Source: Rohdeia sp041398665
GTDB lineage: Bacteria > Planctomycetota > UBA1135 > GCA-002686595
NCBI GenBank assembly: GCA_041398665.1
Contig: JAWKUH010000004.1
Coordinates: forward strand, 124,001-188,000
DNA length: 64,000 bases
Reading direction: 5' to 3'
In this document: piece by piece, positions 1 to 8,958 of the stretch
Layout of the letters: each line of letters opens with the position of its first letter
Position numbering within the stretch: the first letter of the stretch is position 1
The notes under the pieces: generated by a model
Told to the model about the DNA's origin: nothing
What the model saw: only the letters and a program-made list of their open reading frames with translations
Database searches by the model: none
Position numbers and translations under genes: made by a program

Positions 1-1324
1 GCCGCGCGTCGACGAGCGCCGCCGCGGTCGACGCGGTGTCGACGCGCTCCCCGGGGTCCGCCGCGAGGTCGTAGTGCTCGGTGCGCACCACGTTCCCCTC
101 GGCGTCGCGCACCACGATCGTCTTCGTGTCGCGCGTGCGGAGTCCGAGGTCCGGGATCTCCTCGTTCGTGCGCAGGACGAGTTCGCGTTCCGCGTCGTCG
201 GGGAGCTCGAGCGCGCGCTCCAGCGAGACGCCGTCGAGCGGCAACGGCGGCTGCGCCAGCCCGCACCACTCGACCAGGCTCGGCAGTACGTCCATGTGCG
301 AGACGACGGTCCGGTCGATCACGCCGACGGGGCCGCGTCCCTTCGGGAACTTCACGATCAACGGGACGTGCACCATCTCGTCGTAGAGGTGCACGTTGTG
401 GCCGAGGCGGCCGTGCTGCTGGTGCGCCTCGCCGTGGTCCGACGTGACGACGATCAGGGCGTCGTCGTAGAGCCCGCGGCGCTCGAGCTCGTCGAGGACG
501 TCGCCGAAGTGGTGGTCGGCGTAGGCGAGCGTCGCGTCGTACAGCGCGACGGCGGCGGCGACGTCGTCGTCGTCCATCGCGACCTCGCCGCGGTTCACGG
601 CGTTGATCAGCGCCGCCGGCATCGCGCGGAACTCACCGTCGTAGTCCGGGTCGAGGTAGCGCTTGCGCCACGCGCCCTCGCGCACGTACGGGTAGTGCGG
701 CTCGAGGTAGTGCAGGTACCAGAACGCGGGTCCGGAAGGGTCGGCGTCCATCCACCCGATCGTCCGCGCGGTGAACTCCTTGGCCCGAGTCGTGTGGAAG
801 GCCACGCCGCCCTCGACGAGGTCGGCGGAGCGCCCCTCGAGCGCGAGCGCGTGGTCGTGGAACTCGCGGAAGCCCTGGTCGACGCCGTACACCTCCGAGC
901 CGTAGAGGTTGCCGACGGCGCCGCGCGTGGGTGCGCCGATCTCGTCGAAGAGCTCGGCCGCGGTCGTCTCCTCGCGCGCGAGCTTCTCCTCGCCGGATCG
1001 CATGCCGTGGTGCTCGGGCAATCTGCCCGTGTGGATGCTCGGGATGCCCGCTCGCGTGTACGGAGCCGTCGAGTAGGCGCGCGCGAAGCTCACACCGGCG
1101 CGCGCGAGACGATCGAGGTTCGGCGTCGTGTCGCGCTCGTAGCCGAGGTGCGTGACGTGCGTGGCGTGCAGCGCGTCGAAGACGACGAGCAGCACGAGCG
1201 AACCGTCCCAGCGGCGCTGCAGCGCGCGCTCGCCCCCACCCGTCGGCGCGTGCTCCGGGGCGTCGCCGCAGCCCGCGAGGGTGCACAGCGCGAGCGCGAC
1301 GAGGAGCTGCAGCGTGGGGCGCAT
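1..1324 (-). CDS. Sulfatase-like lipoprotein (alkaline phosphatase superfamily), C-terminus cut by window edge
   Basis: The protein starts at ATG (1322-1324) with a lipoprotein signal: a hydrophobic stretch ending in L-A-G-C at residues 16-19, so it is probably exported and lipid-anchored. It then follows the sulfatase/phosphodiesterase fold: a first metal Asp in VVFDALHATH, TPNLDRLARAG, the nucleophile region STAPYTRAGIPSIHTG, and the second metal cluster VVTSDHGEAH followed by GHNVHLYDEMVHVPLI. Where Cys or Ser is matured to formylglycine in true sulfatases, alignment back from the conserved T-G places a Thr (in Y-T-R), as in Thr-dependent phosphotransferases. It may therefore cleave or transfer something other than a sulfate ester. 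About 440 residues are visible, and no stop is reached before base 1. No strong ribosome site is seen. Confidence 0.85.
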   Translation of the reverse strand, partial: MRPTLQLLVALALCTLAGCGDAPEHAPTGGGERALQRRWDGSLVLLVVFDALHATHVTHLGYERDTTPNLDRLARAGVSFARAYSTAPYTRAGIPSIHTGRLPEHHGMRSGEEKLAREETTAAELFDEIGAPTRGAVGNLYGSEVYGVDQGFREFHDHALALEGRSADLVEGGVAFHTTRAKEFTARTIGWMDADPSGPAFWYLHYLEPHYPYVREGAWRKRYLDPDYDGEFRAMPAALINAVNRGEVAMDDDDVAAAVALYDATLAYADHHFGDVLDELERRGLYDDALIVVTSDHGEAHQQHGRLGHNVHLYDEMVHVPLIVKFPKGRGPVGVIDRTVVSHMDVLPSLVEWCGLAQPPLPLDGVSLERALELPDDAERELVLRTNEEIPDLGLRTRDTKTIVVRDAEGNVVRTEHYDLAADPGERVDTASTAAALVDAR

Positions 1325-1395
1325 GGAGGGTCCGCCGGGTAGCGGCTTCGGTCCGAGGGTAACCCGCGCAGCCGATGCGCCGAGCGACCGACCGG

Positions 1396-2433
1396 TCAGG
1401 CGGCGCTCGGCCCGAACCCCGAGACGTCCTGCGGTGCGAGCGGTGAGGCCGTCGGCCGTCCGTCGAAGGGACGGCGGTTGTAGACGGGCGGCGCGGCGTC
1501 GTTGGGACCGTCGGGGTACCACAGCGACGCGAGCTCCTGGATCTGGGCGCGGCCGCGATCGAGCTCGAACTGGCCGCCCGCGTACATCGCGACGCCGTTC
1601 GATCGGCAGTGGTCGACGACCGCGCAGAGTTCGCGCACCGTGGCGAAGCGCGAGGGCTTCACGTTGATGCAGCGCGGAGCGGGCTCGATCGCGAGCAGGT
1701 CGTCGAGCGAGTGCAGCGGCGCGTCGTACGTCACCCGCGCGAGGTGCGGTCGCAGCGCGTCGCGCGTCGCGTCGTCGATCCACGGGTCCTCGAGCCAGGC
1801 GTCCGGCAGCGCCTCGGCGATCGCCGCGTAGAGGCGCGCGTCCGGCTCCGGTCCGCGGAACGCTCCCGTCCGGTAGTGACCCTTGAGGTCGAGCACGTCG
1901 ACGCGACCCAGGTCGGCGAGGGCGCGCACCGTCGCCTCGGTGAACTCGTTCGAGAAGTCGATCTTGAAGCGCGCGTCGGGCGCGGCGGCGAGGACCTCGC
2001 GCAGCACGCCGACGTTCGCACCGCGGCCGAGGCCCTGGGAGACGACGAAGCGCACGGGACGCCGCTCGAGACCGAGCACGTCGCCGAGGTTCCGGCCGGC
2101 GCGCACCAGCGCGAGGTCGAGCGCCGCGGACTCGAGGGCCCAGCGCGTGTACTCGCCCTCGCGCGCGAACGCGAACCCGTCGAGGGCGCGCGAGAGACTC
2201 GCGAGCGTGCCCTCGTGACGGAGGTCGATCGGCTCGCGACCCGCTCGCGCCGCGTGGACGTCGCCGTCGTACGTGACGTCCTCGCCGATCCCGACGCCGC
2301 CCTCGCCGTCCTCGAGCGCGACGAGCGTGGTGCGGCGCACCCACCCCGCCGCCGTGCGCGAGCTGCGCACCTCGAGCCGCACGCGCACGCAGCGGACGTC
2401 GAGGTCCCGGAGGCGCGTCCAACTGCTCGACAT
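1396..2433 (-). CDS. Enolase-superfamily enzyme (mandelate racemase / muconate lactonizing-like)
   Basis: A 345-residue protein with the two-domain layout of the muconate-lactonizing group: an N-terminal capping domain (to about residue 110) and a TIM barrel. Visible catalytic-type residues are Lys157 in RFKIDFS, an acidic residue in VLDLKGHY, the LEDPW motif, and Lys259 in INVKPSR on a late barrel strand. These are the positions used for the acid/base lysines and metal ligands in o-succinylbenzoate synthase and dipeptide epimerase relatives. The substrate cannot be named from sequence. It is the last gene before the sulfatase-like gene on the same strand, with a 71-base gap. The start is ATG, with no convincing ribosome site upstream. 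Confidence 0.8.
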   Translation of the reverse strand: MSSSWTRLRDLDVRCVRVRLEVRSSRTAAGWVRRTTLVALEDGEGGVGIGEDVTYDGDVHAARAGREPIDLRHEGTLASLSRALDGFAFAREGEYTRWALESAALDLALVRAGRNLGDVLGLERRPVRFVVSQGLGRGANVGVLREVLAAAPDARFKIDFSNEFTEATVRALADLGRVDVLDLKGHYRTGAFRGPEPDARLYAAIAEALPDAWLEDPWIDDATRDALRPHLARVTYDAPLHSLDDLLAIEPAPRCINVKPSRFATVRELCAVVDHCRSNGVAMYAGGQFELDRGRAQIQELASLWYPDGPNDAAPPVYNRRPFDGRPTASPLAPQDVSGFGPSAA

Positions 2434-2546
2434 GGGAGGGTCGCTCCTTCGGCGGGACCTCCGCGCCGAGGCGCGTCCCGCTCCGCCCGCCCCCTCCTCC
2501 TCACCGCGCCGTCGCGTCGGGGGTGCCGTCGCGCCGGGGGAGGTGG

Positions 2547-2621
2547 TGGTTACCCCGCAAGGACTCGAACCTTGAATGACTGGACCAAAACCAGTTGTGT
2601 TGCCAATTACACCACGGGGTA
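2547..2621 (-). tRNA. tRNA-Gln (anticodon UUG)
   Basis: Read on the minus strand, the acceptor arm is TACCCCG (2621-2615) pairing with CGGGGTA (2557-2551). The anticodon stem ACTGG/CCAGT encloses the loop TTTTGGT, giving anticodon UUG (Gln, codon CAA). The T arm is AAGGTTCGAGTCCTT. The discriminator is A, and a genome-encoded CCA end lies at 2549-2547. It sits between the enolase-like gene and cinA. Confidence 0.95.
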
Positions 2622-2698
2622 ACGGCGGGCGAGGATGGTAGCGATCGACCGCCCGCGACGGAAGGGTGGAGCCCGGGTCGCGCCCGCTCCTCGCTCTC

Positions 2699-3989
2699 TC
2701 ACCCGTGGGAGCCCGAGGCCGGTGCGAGGCCGAGCTCCGCGAGCCGACCGCGGACCTGCCAGAGCGCGAGGGCGAGCGCCTGGTGCACCGCGAACCGGCG
2801 GATCCGATCGCGGCCCGCCGCGGGGAAGGTCCGCCCCGCGGTGAAGACGCCGTCCGTGCTCGCGACGGCGAACTCGACGCGGCCCACGGGCTTCGTCGGC
2901 GTCCCGCCGTCCGGGCCGGCGACGCCGGTGACCGAGACGGCGACGTCGGCGCCGCTGCGTTCGCGCGCGCCGAGCGCCATGGCGGCCGCGACCTCGGGCG
3001 AGACCGCGCCGTGGGCGCGCAGCAGTTCCTCGGGGACGCCGAGCCGCTCGGACTTCGCGCGGTCGCAGTAGGTGACGAAGGCCTCGCGGAAGACGGCGCT
3101 CGAGCCGGGGACGTCGGTCAGCGCGCCGGCGACGAGGCCGCCGAGTGCACGACTCGGCGAAGGTGATCGCCGAGACCGCGCGCGCGGAGCTCGCCGACGA
3201 GCGTCTCCTCGAGCGGTGCGTGGTCGGCGGAGACGAAGTGCTTCGCGAAGCGTCGCGGACGTCGCGCAGGCGCGCGGCGACGCGGTCCTCGGCTCCCGGG
3301 CCGGACGAGCGCAGCTCGACGACGAGGAGCCCCTGGCGCGCGCACACGCTGAACTCGGGGTCCGCGCTGCGCTCCATCCACGCGCCGACGTCCTGCGCGA
3401 AGCGCGACTCCGCGAGACCCCACAGGGTCGCGCGCGCCGTCGCGGGTCGTTCGTCGGGTCGGACGAGGCGCGTCGCGACGCGCGGCAACAGGTGCTCGAT
3501 CGCCATGGCCTGGAACTCCGCGGGCGGACCCGGGAGGCTCGCGACGAGACCGCCGTGGCGCGTCGCGAGCGCGAAGCCCGGCGCCGTCCCGCGCGAGTTC
3601 GCGAGGATCTCGGCACCGAGCGGCAGCAGCGCCTGACGGCGGTTCGCCTCGGGCGGCTCCTCGCCGCGCCGGTCCCAGGGCTCGCGCACGCTGCGCCAGG
3701 CCTCCTCGACGAACACGAGTTCCCGACCCGTCGCGCGCGCCACGGCGTGGCGCGTCACGTCGTCGAGCGTCGGCCCGAGCCCGCCCGACGTGACGACGAG
3801 CAGGTAGCGCTCGCACAGCTCCTCGAGCAGCAGCGCGAGCGCGCTCTCGTCGTCGCCGATCACGTGCACGCGGTCGACCGCGACGCCGACGTCCTCGAGC
3901 GCGCGCGCGAGCCAGGGCGAGTCGAGGTCGGGGTGCGCTCCGGAGAGGAGCTCGTCCCCCACCGCCACGAGCGCCGCGACGCGCTTCAC
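2699..3989 (-). CDS. cinA: CinA family protein (MoaB/MogA-like domain plus nicotinamide-nucleotide amidase domain), reading frame broken
   Basis: The N-terminal part has the CinA/MoaB-like signature: AVGDELLSGAHPDLDSPWLA, VIGDDESAL, TSGGLGPTLDDVT and SLPGPPAEF. The C-terminal part is the pyridine-nucleotide deamidase domain that recycles NMN: ITFAESCT, GGLVAGALT, AHGAVSPEVAAAMA and SVTGVAGPDGGT. The GTG start (3987-3989) overlaps the tatC stop as GTGA. Between about 3140 and 3260 the frame must change about three times: after RLRDVRDA to FAKHFVSADHAP, then to ITFAESCT, then to GGLVAGAL. Both domains are otherwise intact and the total length (about 430 codons) suits the family, so a patch of single-base deletions (assembly error or very recent decay) is likely. 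Confidence 0.85.
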
Positions 3990-4906
3990 GCGTCCCCTCC
4001 GGTCGTCGCGAGCGCGCTCGCCCGCGCCTTCTTGGCGGCGACGCGCGAGGCCAGGATGCCGACCTCGTAGAGGACGACGAGCGGCACCGCCATCATCACC
4101 TGCGTGACCGGGTCGGGCGGCGTGATGATGGCCGACACGACGAACGCGATCAGGATGAAGTAGCGCCGGAACTTCGAGATCTGCTGCACCGTGAGCATCC
4201 CGACGCGCACCAGCGCCATCATCACGATCGGCAGCTGGAACACGAAGCCCAGCGCGATGCACAGCGACGACAGGAACTGGAAGTACTGGTCCATCTTGAA
4301 GTCCGGCTTCGGCAGGTCGACCGACGTCGGGACGTTCAGGAAGTAGAAGCCGTACGGGACCAGAAGGAAGTAGCCGAAGACGATGCCGCCGCCGAAGAGC
4401 ATGAGCGCGCTCGGCAGGAACGACATCACGACCTTCTTCTCGTGGCGGTAGAGGCCGGCGGCGATGAACAGCCAGAGCTGCCAGATCAGGATCGGCCCGC
4501 CGACGAAGAGCCCCACGTAGAACGAGGCCTTGAGCTTGGTCATGAAGGCCTCGCCCACGCCCGTCGTCTGCCCCGTCTCCGAGATCGGATCGCGCAGTCG
4601 GCGGTAGCCCGGGTCGGACTCGACGTCGGAGTCGAACCACTTCGAGCGCTCGAGCGTGGGATCGCCGGCGAGCGCCTTCTCGTAGAGCTCGACGTAGTCC
4701 TGGTTGAGCCAGGACACCGCCGTCTTCATCGGGCGCATCACGATCGCGATCGTCCCGCCCGGTTCGTCGGCGAAGTAGAGCGCGCCGCAGAACGCGACGA
4801 GGACGGCGAGCACGCCGACGAAGAGCCGTCGACGCAGCTCGTCGAGGTGGTCGCCGAGCGTCATCCGGCTCTGCTCGACGGGGTCCTCGCGCTGCTTCTC
4901 CGCCAT
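3986..4906 (-). CDS. tatC: Sec-independent protein translocase subunit TatC
   Basis: Core membrane receptor of the twin-arginine translocase, which exports folded proteins such as those with RR signals (for example the DUF1501 protein at 54531). Family features are the N-terminal HLDELRRRLF motif, about six membrane helices, GPILIWQLWLFIAAGLYRHE, FQLPIVMMAL and SAIITPPDPVTQ. At 306 residues it is longer than the usual 240-260 because the first periplasmic loop (about residues 58-115) carries a charged insertion. The ATG at 4904-4906 is taken as start; a GTG one codon upstream is also possible. The stop overlaps the cinA start. No TatA/B gene is seen nearby. Confidence 0.95.
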   Translation of the reverse strand: MAEKQREDPVEQSRMTLGDHLDELRRRLFVGVLAVLVAFCGALYFADEPGGTIAIVMRPMKTAVSWLNQDYVELYEKALAGDPTLERSKWFDSDVESDPGYRRLRDPISETGQTTGVGEAFMTKLKASFYVGLFVGGPILIWQLWLFIAAGLYRHEKKVVMSFLPSALMLFGGGIVFGYFLLVPYGFYFLNVPTSVDLPKPDFKMDQYFQFLSSLCIALGFVFQLPIVMMALVRVGMLTVQQISKFRRYFILIAFVVSAIITPPDPVTQVMMAVPLVVLYEVGILASRVAAKKARASALATTGGDA

Positions 4907-4947
4907 CACGCCGAGAAGGATACGGCGCGCGAGGGTCGGTCCGAACG

Positions 4948-4985
4948 CGAACCGGGCGCCGTCCTCGCGGACGGCGCCCGGTTCG
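4948..4985 (-). terminator. Strong perfect hairpin between the coiled-coil gene and tatC
   Basis: A 17-bp perfect stem (CGAACCGGGCGCCGTCC, 4948-4964, with its complement at 4969-4985) closes a four-base loop. It lies 61 bases past the stop of the coiled-coil gene and 41 bases before the tatC start. There is no T-run on either side, so it is either a Rho-type or hairpin-only terminator or an RNA-processing or protective stem. Function is inferred from position only. Confidence 0.6.
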
Positions 4986-5046
4986 TTCGTCGGAACGACG
5001 CGCGGATCCCGGCGGCGTCAGCCCCGGGAGCGCGCGTCGGCCTCCG

Positions 5047-6318
5047 TCACTGGACGGCGGGGAGGTAGTCGCGCAGCGTGGAGATCGGGACGATCGTGAT
5101 GTTCGCGCTGAGCGCCTCGGCGTAGACCGGGAGCTGCGACGGGTCGATCGGCTCCTCGAGCGGCTCGCCGAGCTCGTCGTAGTAGATCTCGCCGCCGGTG
5201 ATGAGCATGTCGGTCGTGCCGGTCAGCTTGTCCTGCACGCGGATGCCCATGTCGGCGAGCACCATCGTGAGGCGCTGCGCGTCCCAGGTGCCGCTGAAAC
5301 GACCCGCGAGGACCGCGGTGCGCTCGCCGACCGGGTCGTAGATCGGGCTGAACAGGACGTCGCCCTCGACGACCGGGTCGTACTTGTCGACGAGGCCGAA
5401 GAGCTCGATCTCGGCGCGGTTGGCCTCGACGCGGCGGACCACGGCGCGCGCCTTGGTCTTCGTGCCCGACAGGCGGTTGGCGCGGACCTCGAAGCCCATG
5501 CCCGGCGCGAGGCGGTCGTCGCTGCCGATGTCGATCCAGGCCAGGGGCAGCGAGCTCGACACGGTGAGGACCTTGGCGTCCGGCTCCTCGACGCGGGCGC
5601 GCTGGAGGCGGATGTCGAGCTTCGCGGACAGCGTCTGGTTGCGCAGGCGCAGGTCGGCGATCTCCTGGTTGAGACCGCGCACCTGCTCCTCGCTCGCCGC
5701 TTCGGCGTCGCGCAGACGGCGGTCGAGCTGGTCGGCGGCCTGCTCGGCGTCGGCGAGGCGCGAGTTCAGGTTCTCCTCGCGGTCCTCGGCGTTCGAGCGC
5801 TCCGTGGCGAGCTCGTTGCGGAGGTCGGAGATGGTCTTGTCCTTCTCGGCGATGTCGTTCGTGCGCTGCGAGCGCGCCGAGCTGAGTTCGCTGTCGAGGC
5901 TCGTGATGCGGCTCTGCAGCTGGCCGGTCCGGGTGGTCTCGGCGTTGTACTGCGCGATCACGAAGGGCAGCGCCTTCTCGAAGCTCGTCACGTCGGACGG
6001 CACGTCCGTGAAGGTCTCGCGCAGGCGCGAGAGTTCCGCGGCGGCGACCTCGGGGTTCGCGGGCTGGGTGAGCGAGTCGCCCTGGAAGCCGAGCTTCTTC
6101 GAGATCTCGACGATCTGGAGGTCCTTCTCGACGACGCGTTCGTCGGCCTTCTCGCGCGCCGCGATCGCTTCTTCCATGGCGGCGACGGCCTTGCTCTGCT
6201 CGTCGTACGCGAAGTACCCGAAGGCGATGGACGCCAGGGTGATCACGATCATGACGACGGTCCACATGAGACCGACGCGTGCAGTGCCTTGGTTGGAGCG
6301 CGAGATGCGTTCGTTCAT
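5047..6318 (-). CDS. Membrane-anchored coiled-coil protein with BRCT-like C-terminal segment
   Basis: A 423-residue protein starting at ATG (6316-6318). Residues of about 17-40 form one membrane helix after a short basic N-terminus, so the rest is probably outside the cytoplasmic membrane. Residues of about 45-230 are charged, heptad-like coiled coil. A beta-rich segment follows (GSDDRLAPGMGFEV to VVEGDVLFSPIYDP, about 250-330). The stretch from VLAGRFSGTWDAQ to TTDMLITGG then resembles a BRCT fold (Gly-rich strand, helix, MGIRVQDKL, strand). BRCT domains are usually cytoplasmic DNA-repair modules, so this reading is tentative. I do not recognise the family, which could be a planctomycete envelope protein. 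It is transcribed divergently from coaE. Confidence 0.75.
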   Translation of the reverse strand: MNERISRSNQGTARVGLMWTVVMIVITLASIAFGYFAYDEQSKAVAAMEEAIAAREKADERVVEKDLQIVEISKKLGFQGDSLTQPANPEVAAAELSRLRETFTDVPSDVTSFEKALPFVIAQYNAETTRTGQLQSRITSLDSELSSARSQRTNDIAEKDKTISDLRNELATERSNAEDREENLNSRLADAEQAADQLDRRLRDAEAASEEQVRGLNQEIADLRLRNQTLSAKLDIRLQRARVEEPDAKVLTVSSSLPLAWIDIGSDDRLAPGMGFEVRANRLSGTKTKARAVVRRVEANRAEIELFGLVDKYDPVVEGDVLFSPIYDPVGERTAVLAGRFSGTWDAQRLTMVLADMGIRVQDKLTGTTDMLITGGEIYYDELGEPLEEPIDPSQLPVYAEALSANITIVPISTLRDYLPAVQ

Positions 6319-6770
6319 CGTCGAGGGCTCTCTCGTAGTGCCCCGCTCGGGCCGACGCGCCGCGGTGTTCGCCGCGAGCGCGATCGACGCGCGACGCCGG
6401 AGCGTCGAGCGCGGAGGGTTCGGAGGGTCGGGTTGGGGGTCGGGCGACGGCCGCCCGTGGCGCACGAGCGCAGGCGGCGCGCACCCGGACGACGCCATGG
6501 ACCGCGAAGCGGCCGAGCGGATCCGGGTGGAGCGGATGGGGAACGGACCCCGGACCGGCGCCTTCCGCGTGTGGACGGGCGCCACCCTGGGGTGGATGGG
6601 GACGCACACCGCCCCGGCGGACGGTGTGTGGGGAGGAGTGATACCCGCCCGGGATGCCGCGGGCAAGGGCGGAGCCCCTGGGTGCGCGGCGGGACGGGAT
6701 CGCCCACCCGGCTGATACCTTCCCCGCCCCTCCCGGGTTACAGCCGAGCCCGGCCCGCACGCGCCCCACG
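6319..6770. other. Divergent intergenic region (452 bases)
   Basis: It separates the coiled-coil gene (minus) from coaE (plus) and must hold both promoters. The sequence is GC-rich with no convincing gene on either strand and no clear -35/-10 pair. The short hairpin-like GC stretch around 6650-6740 before coaE has no T-run. Confidence 0.5.
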
Positions 6771-7430
6771 ATGCACGACGACCGCCCCCCCGCAGGACGC
6801 TCCGCCGACCGCGGACCGCTCGTCGTCGGCGTGACCGGCGGGATCGCCTCGGGGAAGTCGGTCGTCGCGCGCGAGCTCGCGGGTGAGGACGGCGTCCTCG
6901 TGGACGCCGACCGCGAGGCCCACGCCGTGCTCGCGAGCCCCGAGGTCGCCGAGCTCGTCCGCGCCCGGTTCGGCGGGGACGCGCTCGACGCCGACGGGCG
7001 ACCGCTGCGAGGCGTGCTCGCGGAGCGCGTGTTCTCGGACCCGGAGGCGCGCGCGGAACTCGAGAGCTGGATCCACCCGCGCGTTCGTGACAGGATTCAC
7101 GCCGCGCTCGCGCACGCCGGGTCCGCTCCGGTCGTCGTCCTCGACGTGCCTCTGCTCCTCGAGAACGACGACGCCCACGGTCTCGCCCGCGCGTGCGACG
7201 TCCTGGTCCACGTCGACGCCCCGCTCGTCGAACGCGAGGCGAGGGCGCAGCGCGACCGCGGCTGGCCTCCCGGGGAGGTCGCCCGCCGCGAGCGGACCCA
7301 GATCGCGCAGGACGAGAAGCGCTCCCGCGCGGACGTCGTCCTCGCGAACGACGGCGACCTCTCGGACCTCCGCGAGGCCGCGCGACGACTGCGACGGCGA
7401 CTGCTCGACCGACCGGCGCGTCGCACCTGA
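6771..7430 (+). CDS. coaE: Dephospho-CoA kinase
   Basis: Last enzyme of coenzyme A synthesis; it phosphorylates the 3'-hydroxyl of dephospho-CoA using ATP. The P-loop GVTGGIASGKS is at residues 20-30. It is followed by VLVDADREAH (the Asp that contacts substrate), IHPRVRDRIH, VVLDVPLLLEND and VLVHVDAPLVEREARAQRDRG, all typical of CoaE. The 219-residue length is normal. ATG at 6771 is chosen because it gives the usual short N-terminus before the P-loop. Rho follows after 88 bases on the same strand and may be co-transcribed. Confidence 0.95.
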   Translation: MHDDRPPAGRSADRGPLVVGVTGGIASGKSVVARELAGEDGVLVDADREAHAVLASPEVAELVRARFGGDALDADGRPLRGVLAERVFSDPEARAELESWIHPRVRDRIHAALAHAGSAPVVVLDVPLLLENDDAHGLARACDVLVHVDAPLVEREARAQRDRGWPPGEVARRERTQIAQDEKRSRADVVLANDGDLSDLREAARRLRRRLLDRPARRT

Positions 7431-7518
7431 TCCACGACCACACCCAGCCGCAAGGACGCGCGAGGACGCGAGTCGCGGCGGGACGCCCCCGACCCGACCC
7501 GAAGAGGATCCGACCGAG

Positions 7519-8958
7519 ATGGCCTTCAAGAAGCGCCCGAGAAACCGCGACAAGTTCAAGGAGAAGAAGGAGCGTCGCGCCGCCGAGGGCGAGATCTGGC
7601 TCGACTACTCCACGGTGCCGGCCGACCTCGCGCCGGAGGAGATCGACGAGCTCTTCGACGCGCTGCCCAAGTCGACGCGCAAGACCAAGCCCGCGCCGGT
7701 CGAGTACCGCGAGCTCCAGGGCCTCAACCTCGCCGAGCTCCACGAGCTCGGCACGAAGGAGAAGGTCGACCTCGACGAGGCGCGCAGCCGCCGCGACGTG
7801 GTCTGGGACGTGACCGTCGCGCGCATGGAGAAGCGGATCCCGGTGATCGCCGAGGGCGTGCTCGACGTCGTCGACGACCACCACGCCTTCCTGCGCACGC
7901 ACCACGCGTCCTACCTCGCGACCCACGAGGACGTGTACGTGCCGCGTTCGATGGTCGAGCGCTACGCGCTGCGCACCGGCATGACCGTGCGCGGACCCGT
8001 GCGCCCCCCGAAGGAGGGCGAGCGCTGGTTCTGCCTGGCGTGGATCGACGCCGTCGACTTCCACGACCCCGAGGAGATCGCCTCGCGGACGCCCTTCAAG
8101 GAGCTCGTGCCGCTCTACCCCGAGGAGCGGCTCCTGCTCGAGGGCGGCGGCGAGAACCCGCTCGAGATGCGGATCATGGATCTCGTCACGCCCATCGGGA
8201 AGGGTCAGCGCGGTCTCATCGTCGCGCCGCCGCGGACGGGCAAGACCGTGCTGTTGCAGCAGATCGCGAACTCGATCGTGTCGAACAACCCGGAGGTGCA
8301 CCTCATCATCCTCCTGGTCGACGAGCGTCCGGAGGAGGTCACCGACTTCGAGCGTCAGCTCTCGGGCGAGCGCCGCGAGATCGTGAGCTCGACCTTCGAC
8401 GAGCCGCCGGCGCGCCACCTCAAGGTCGCGCACATGACGATCGAGCGCGCACGCAGCCTGGTCGAGGCCGGCGAGGACGTCGTCATCCTGCTCGACTCCA
8501 TCACGCGCCTCGCGCGCGCGTCGAACCAGGAGGCGCCGAGCGACGGCAAGCTCCTGTCCGGCGGTCTCGAGGCGACGTCGCTGCAGTTCCCGAAGCGCTT
8601 CTTCGGGAGCGCGCGCAACATCGAGGACGGCGGCAGCCTGACGATCCTCGGCACGGCGCTGATCGAGACCGGTTCGAAGATGGACGAGGTGATCTTCGAG
8701 GAGTTCAAGGGCACCGGCAACGCCGAGCTCGTCCTCGAACGCCGGCTCGCCGACCGCCGCATCTTCCCCGCCATCGACATCAACCGCAGCGGCACCCGCA
8801 AGGAAGAGCTCCTCTTCACGCCGCAGGAGATCGAACGGGTCTGGATGCTGCGCAAGGTCCTCAACGAACTCGATCCCGTCGAGGCGATGGAGATGCTCGT
8901 GCAGAAGATCCGCCGCACGAAGGTGAACGGCGAGTTCCTGATGACGATCGGGAGCTGA
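7519..8958 (+). CDS. rho: Transcription termination factor Rho
   Basis: Hexameric RNA helicase that ends transcription. The protein has 479 residues. An N-terminal basic/acidic extension (MAFKKRPRNRDKFKEKKERR and following) precedes the RNA-binding cold-shock-like domain (VLDVVDDHHAFLR). The ATPase core has Walker A APPRTGKT with Lys242, LVDERPEEVTDF, Walker B VVILLDSITRLARA, the Q-loop/R-loop region SGGLEATSLQFPKRFFGSARN, and EEFKGTGNAELVLERRLADRRIFPAIDI. All catalytic motifs are intact. A palindromic repeat lies 42 bases past the stop. The 3' end is nominally overlapped on the opposite strand by the run-on tail of the glycosyltransferase at 8861-10324. Confidence 0.97.
   Translation: MAFKKRPRNRDKFKEKKERRAAEGEIWLDYSTVPADLAPEEIDELFDALPKSTRKTKPAPVEYRELQGLNLAELHELGTKEKVDLDEARSRRDVVWDVTVARMEKRIPVIAEGVLDVVDDHHAFLRTHHASYLATHEDVYVPRSMVERYALRTGMTVRGPVRPPKEGERWFCLAWIDAVDFHDPEEIASRTPFKELVPLYPEERLLLEGGGENPLEMRIMDLVTPIGKGQRGLIVAPPRTGKTVLLQQIANSIVSNNPEVHLIILLVDERPEEVTDFERQLSGERREIVSSTFDEPPARHLKVAHMTIERARSLVEAGEDVVILLDSITRLARASNQEAPSDGKLLSGGLEATSLQFPKRFFGSARNIEDGGSLTILGTALIETGSKMDEVIFEEFKGTGNAELVLERRLADRRIFPAIDINRSGTRKEELLFTPQEIERVWMLRKVLNELDPVEAMEMLVQKIRRTKVNGEFLMTIGS

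Noticed and set aside
74..1342. Plus-strand open frame opposite the sulfatase-like gene
   Set aside because: The translation is low-complexity and the minus-strand frame has clear superfamily motifs and a lipoprotein signal.
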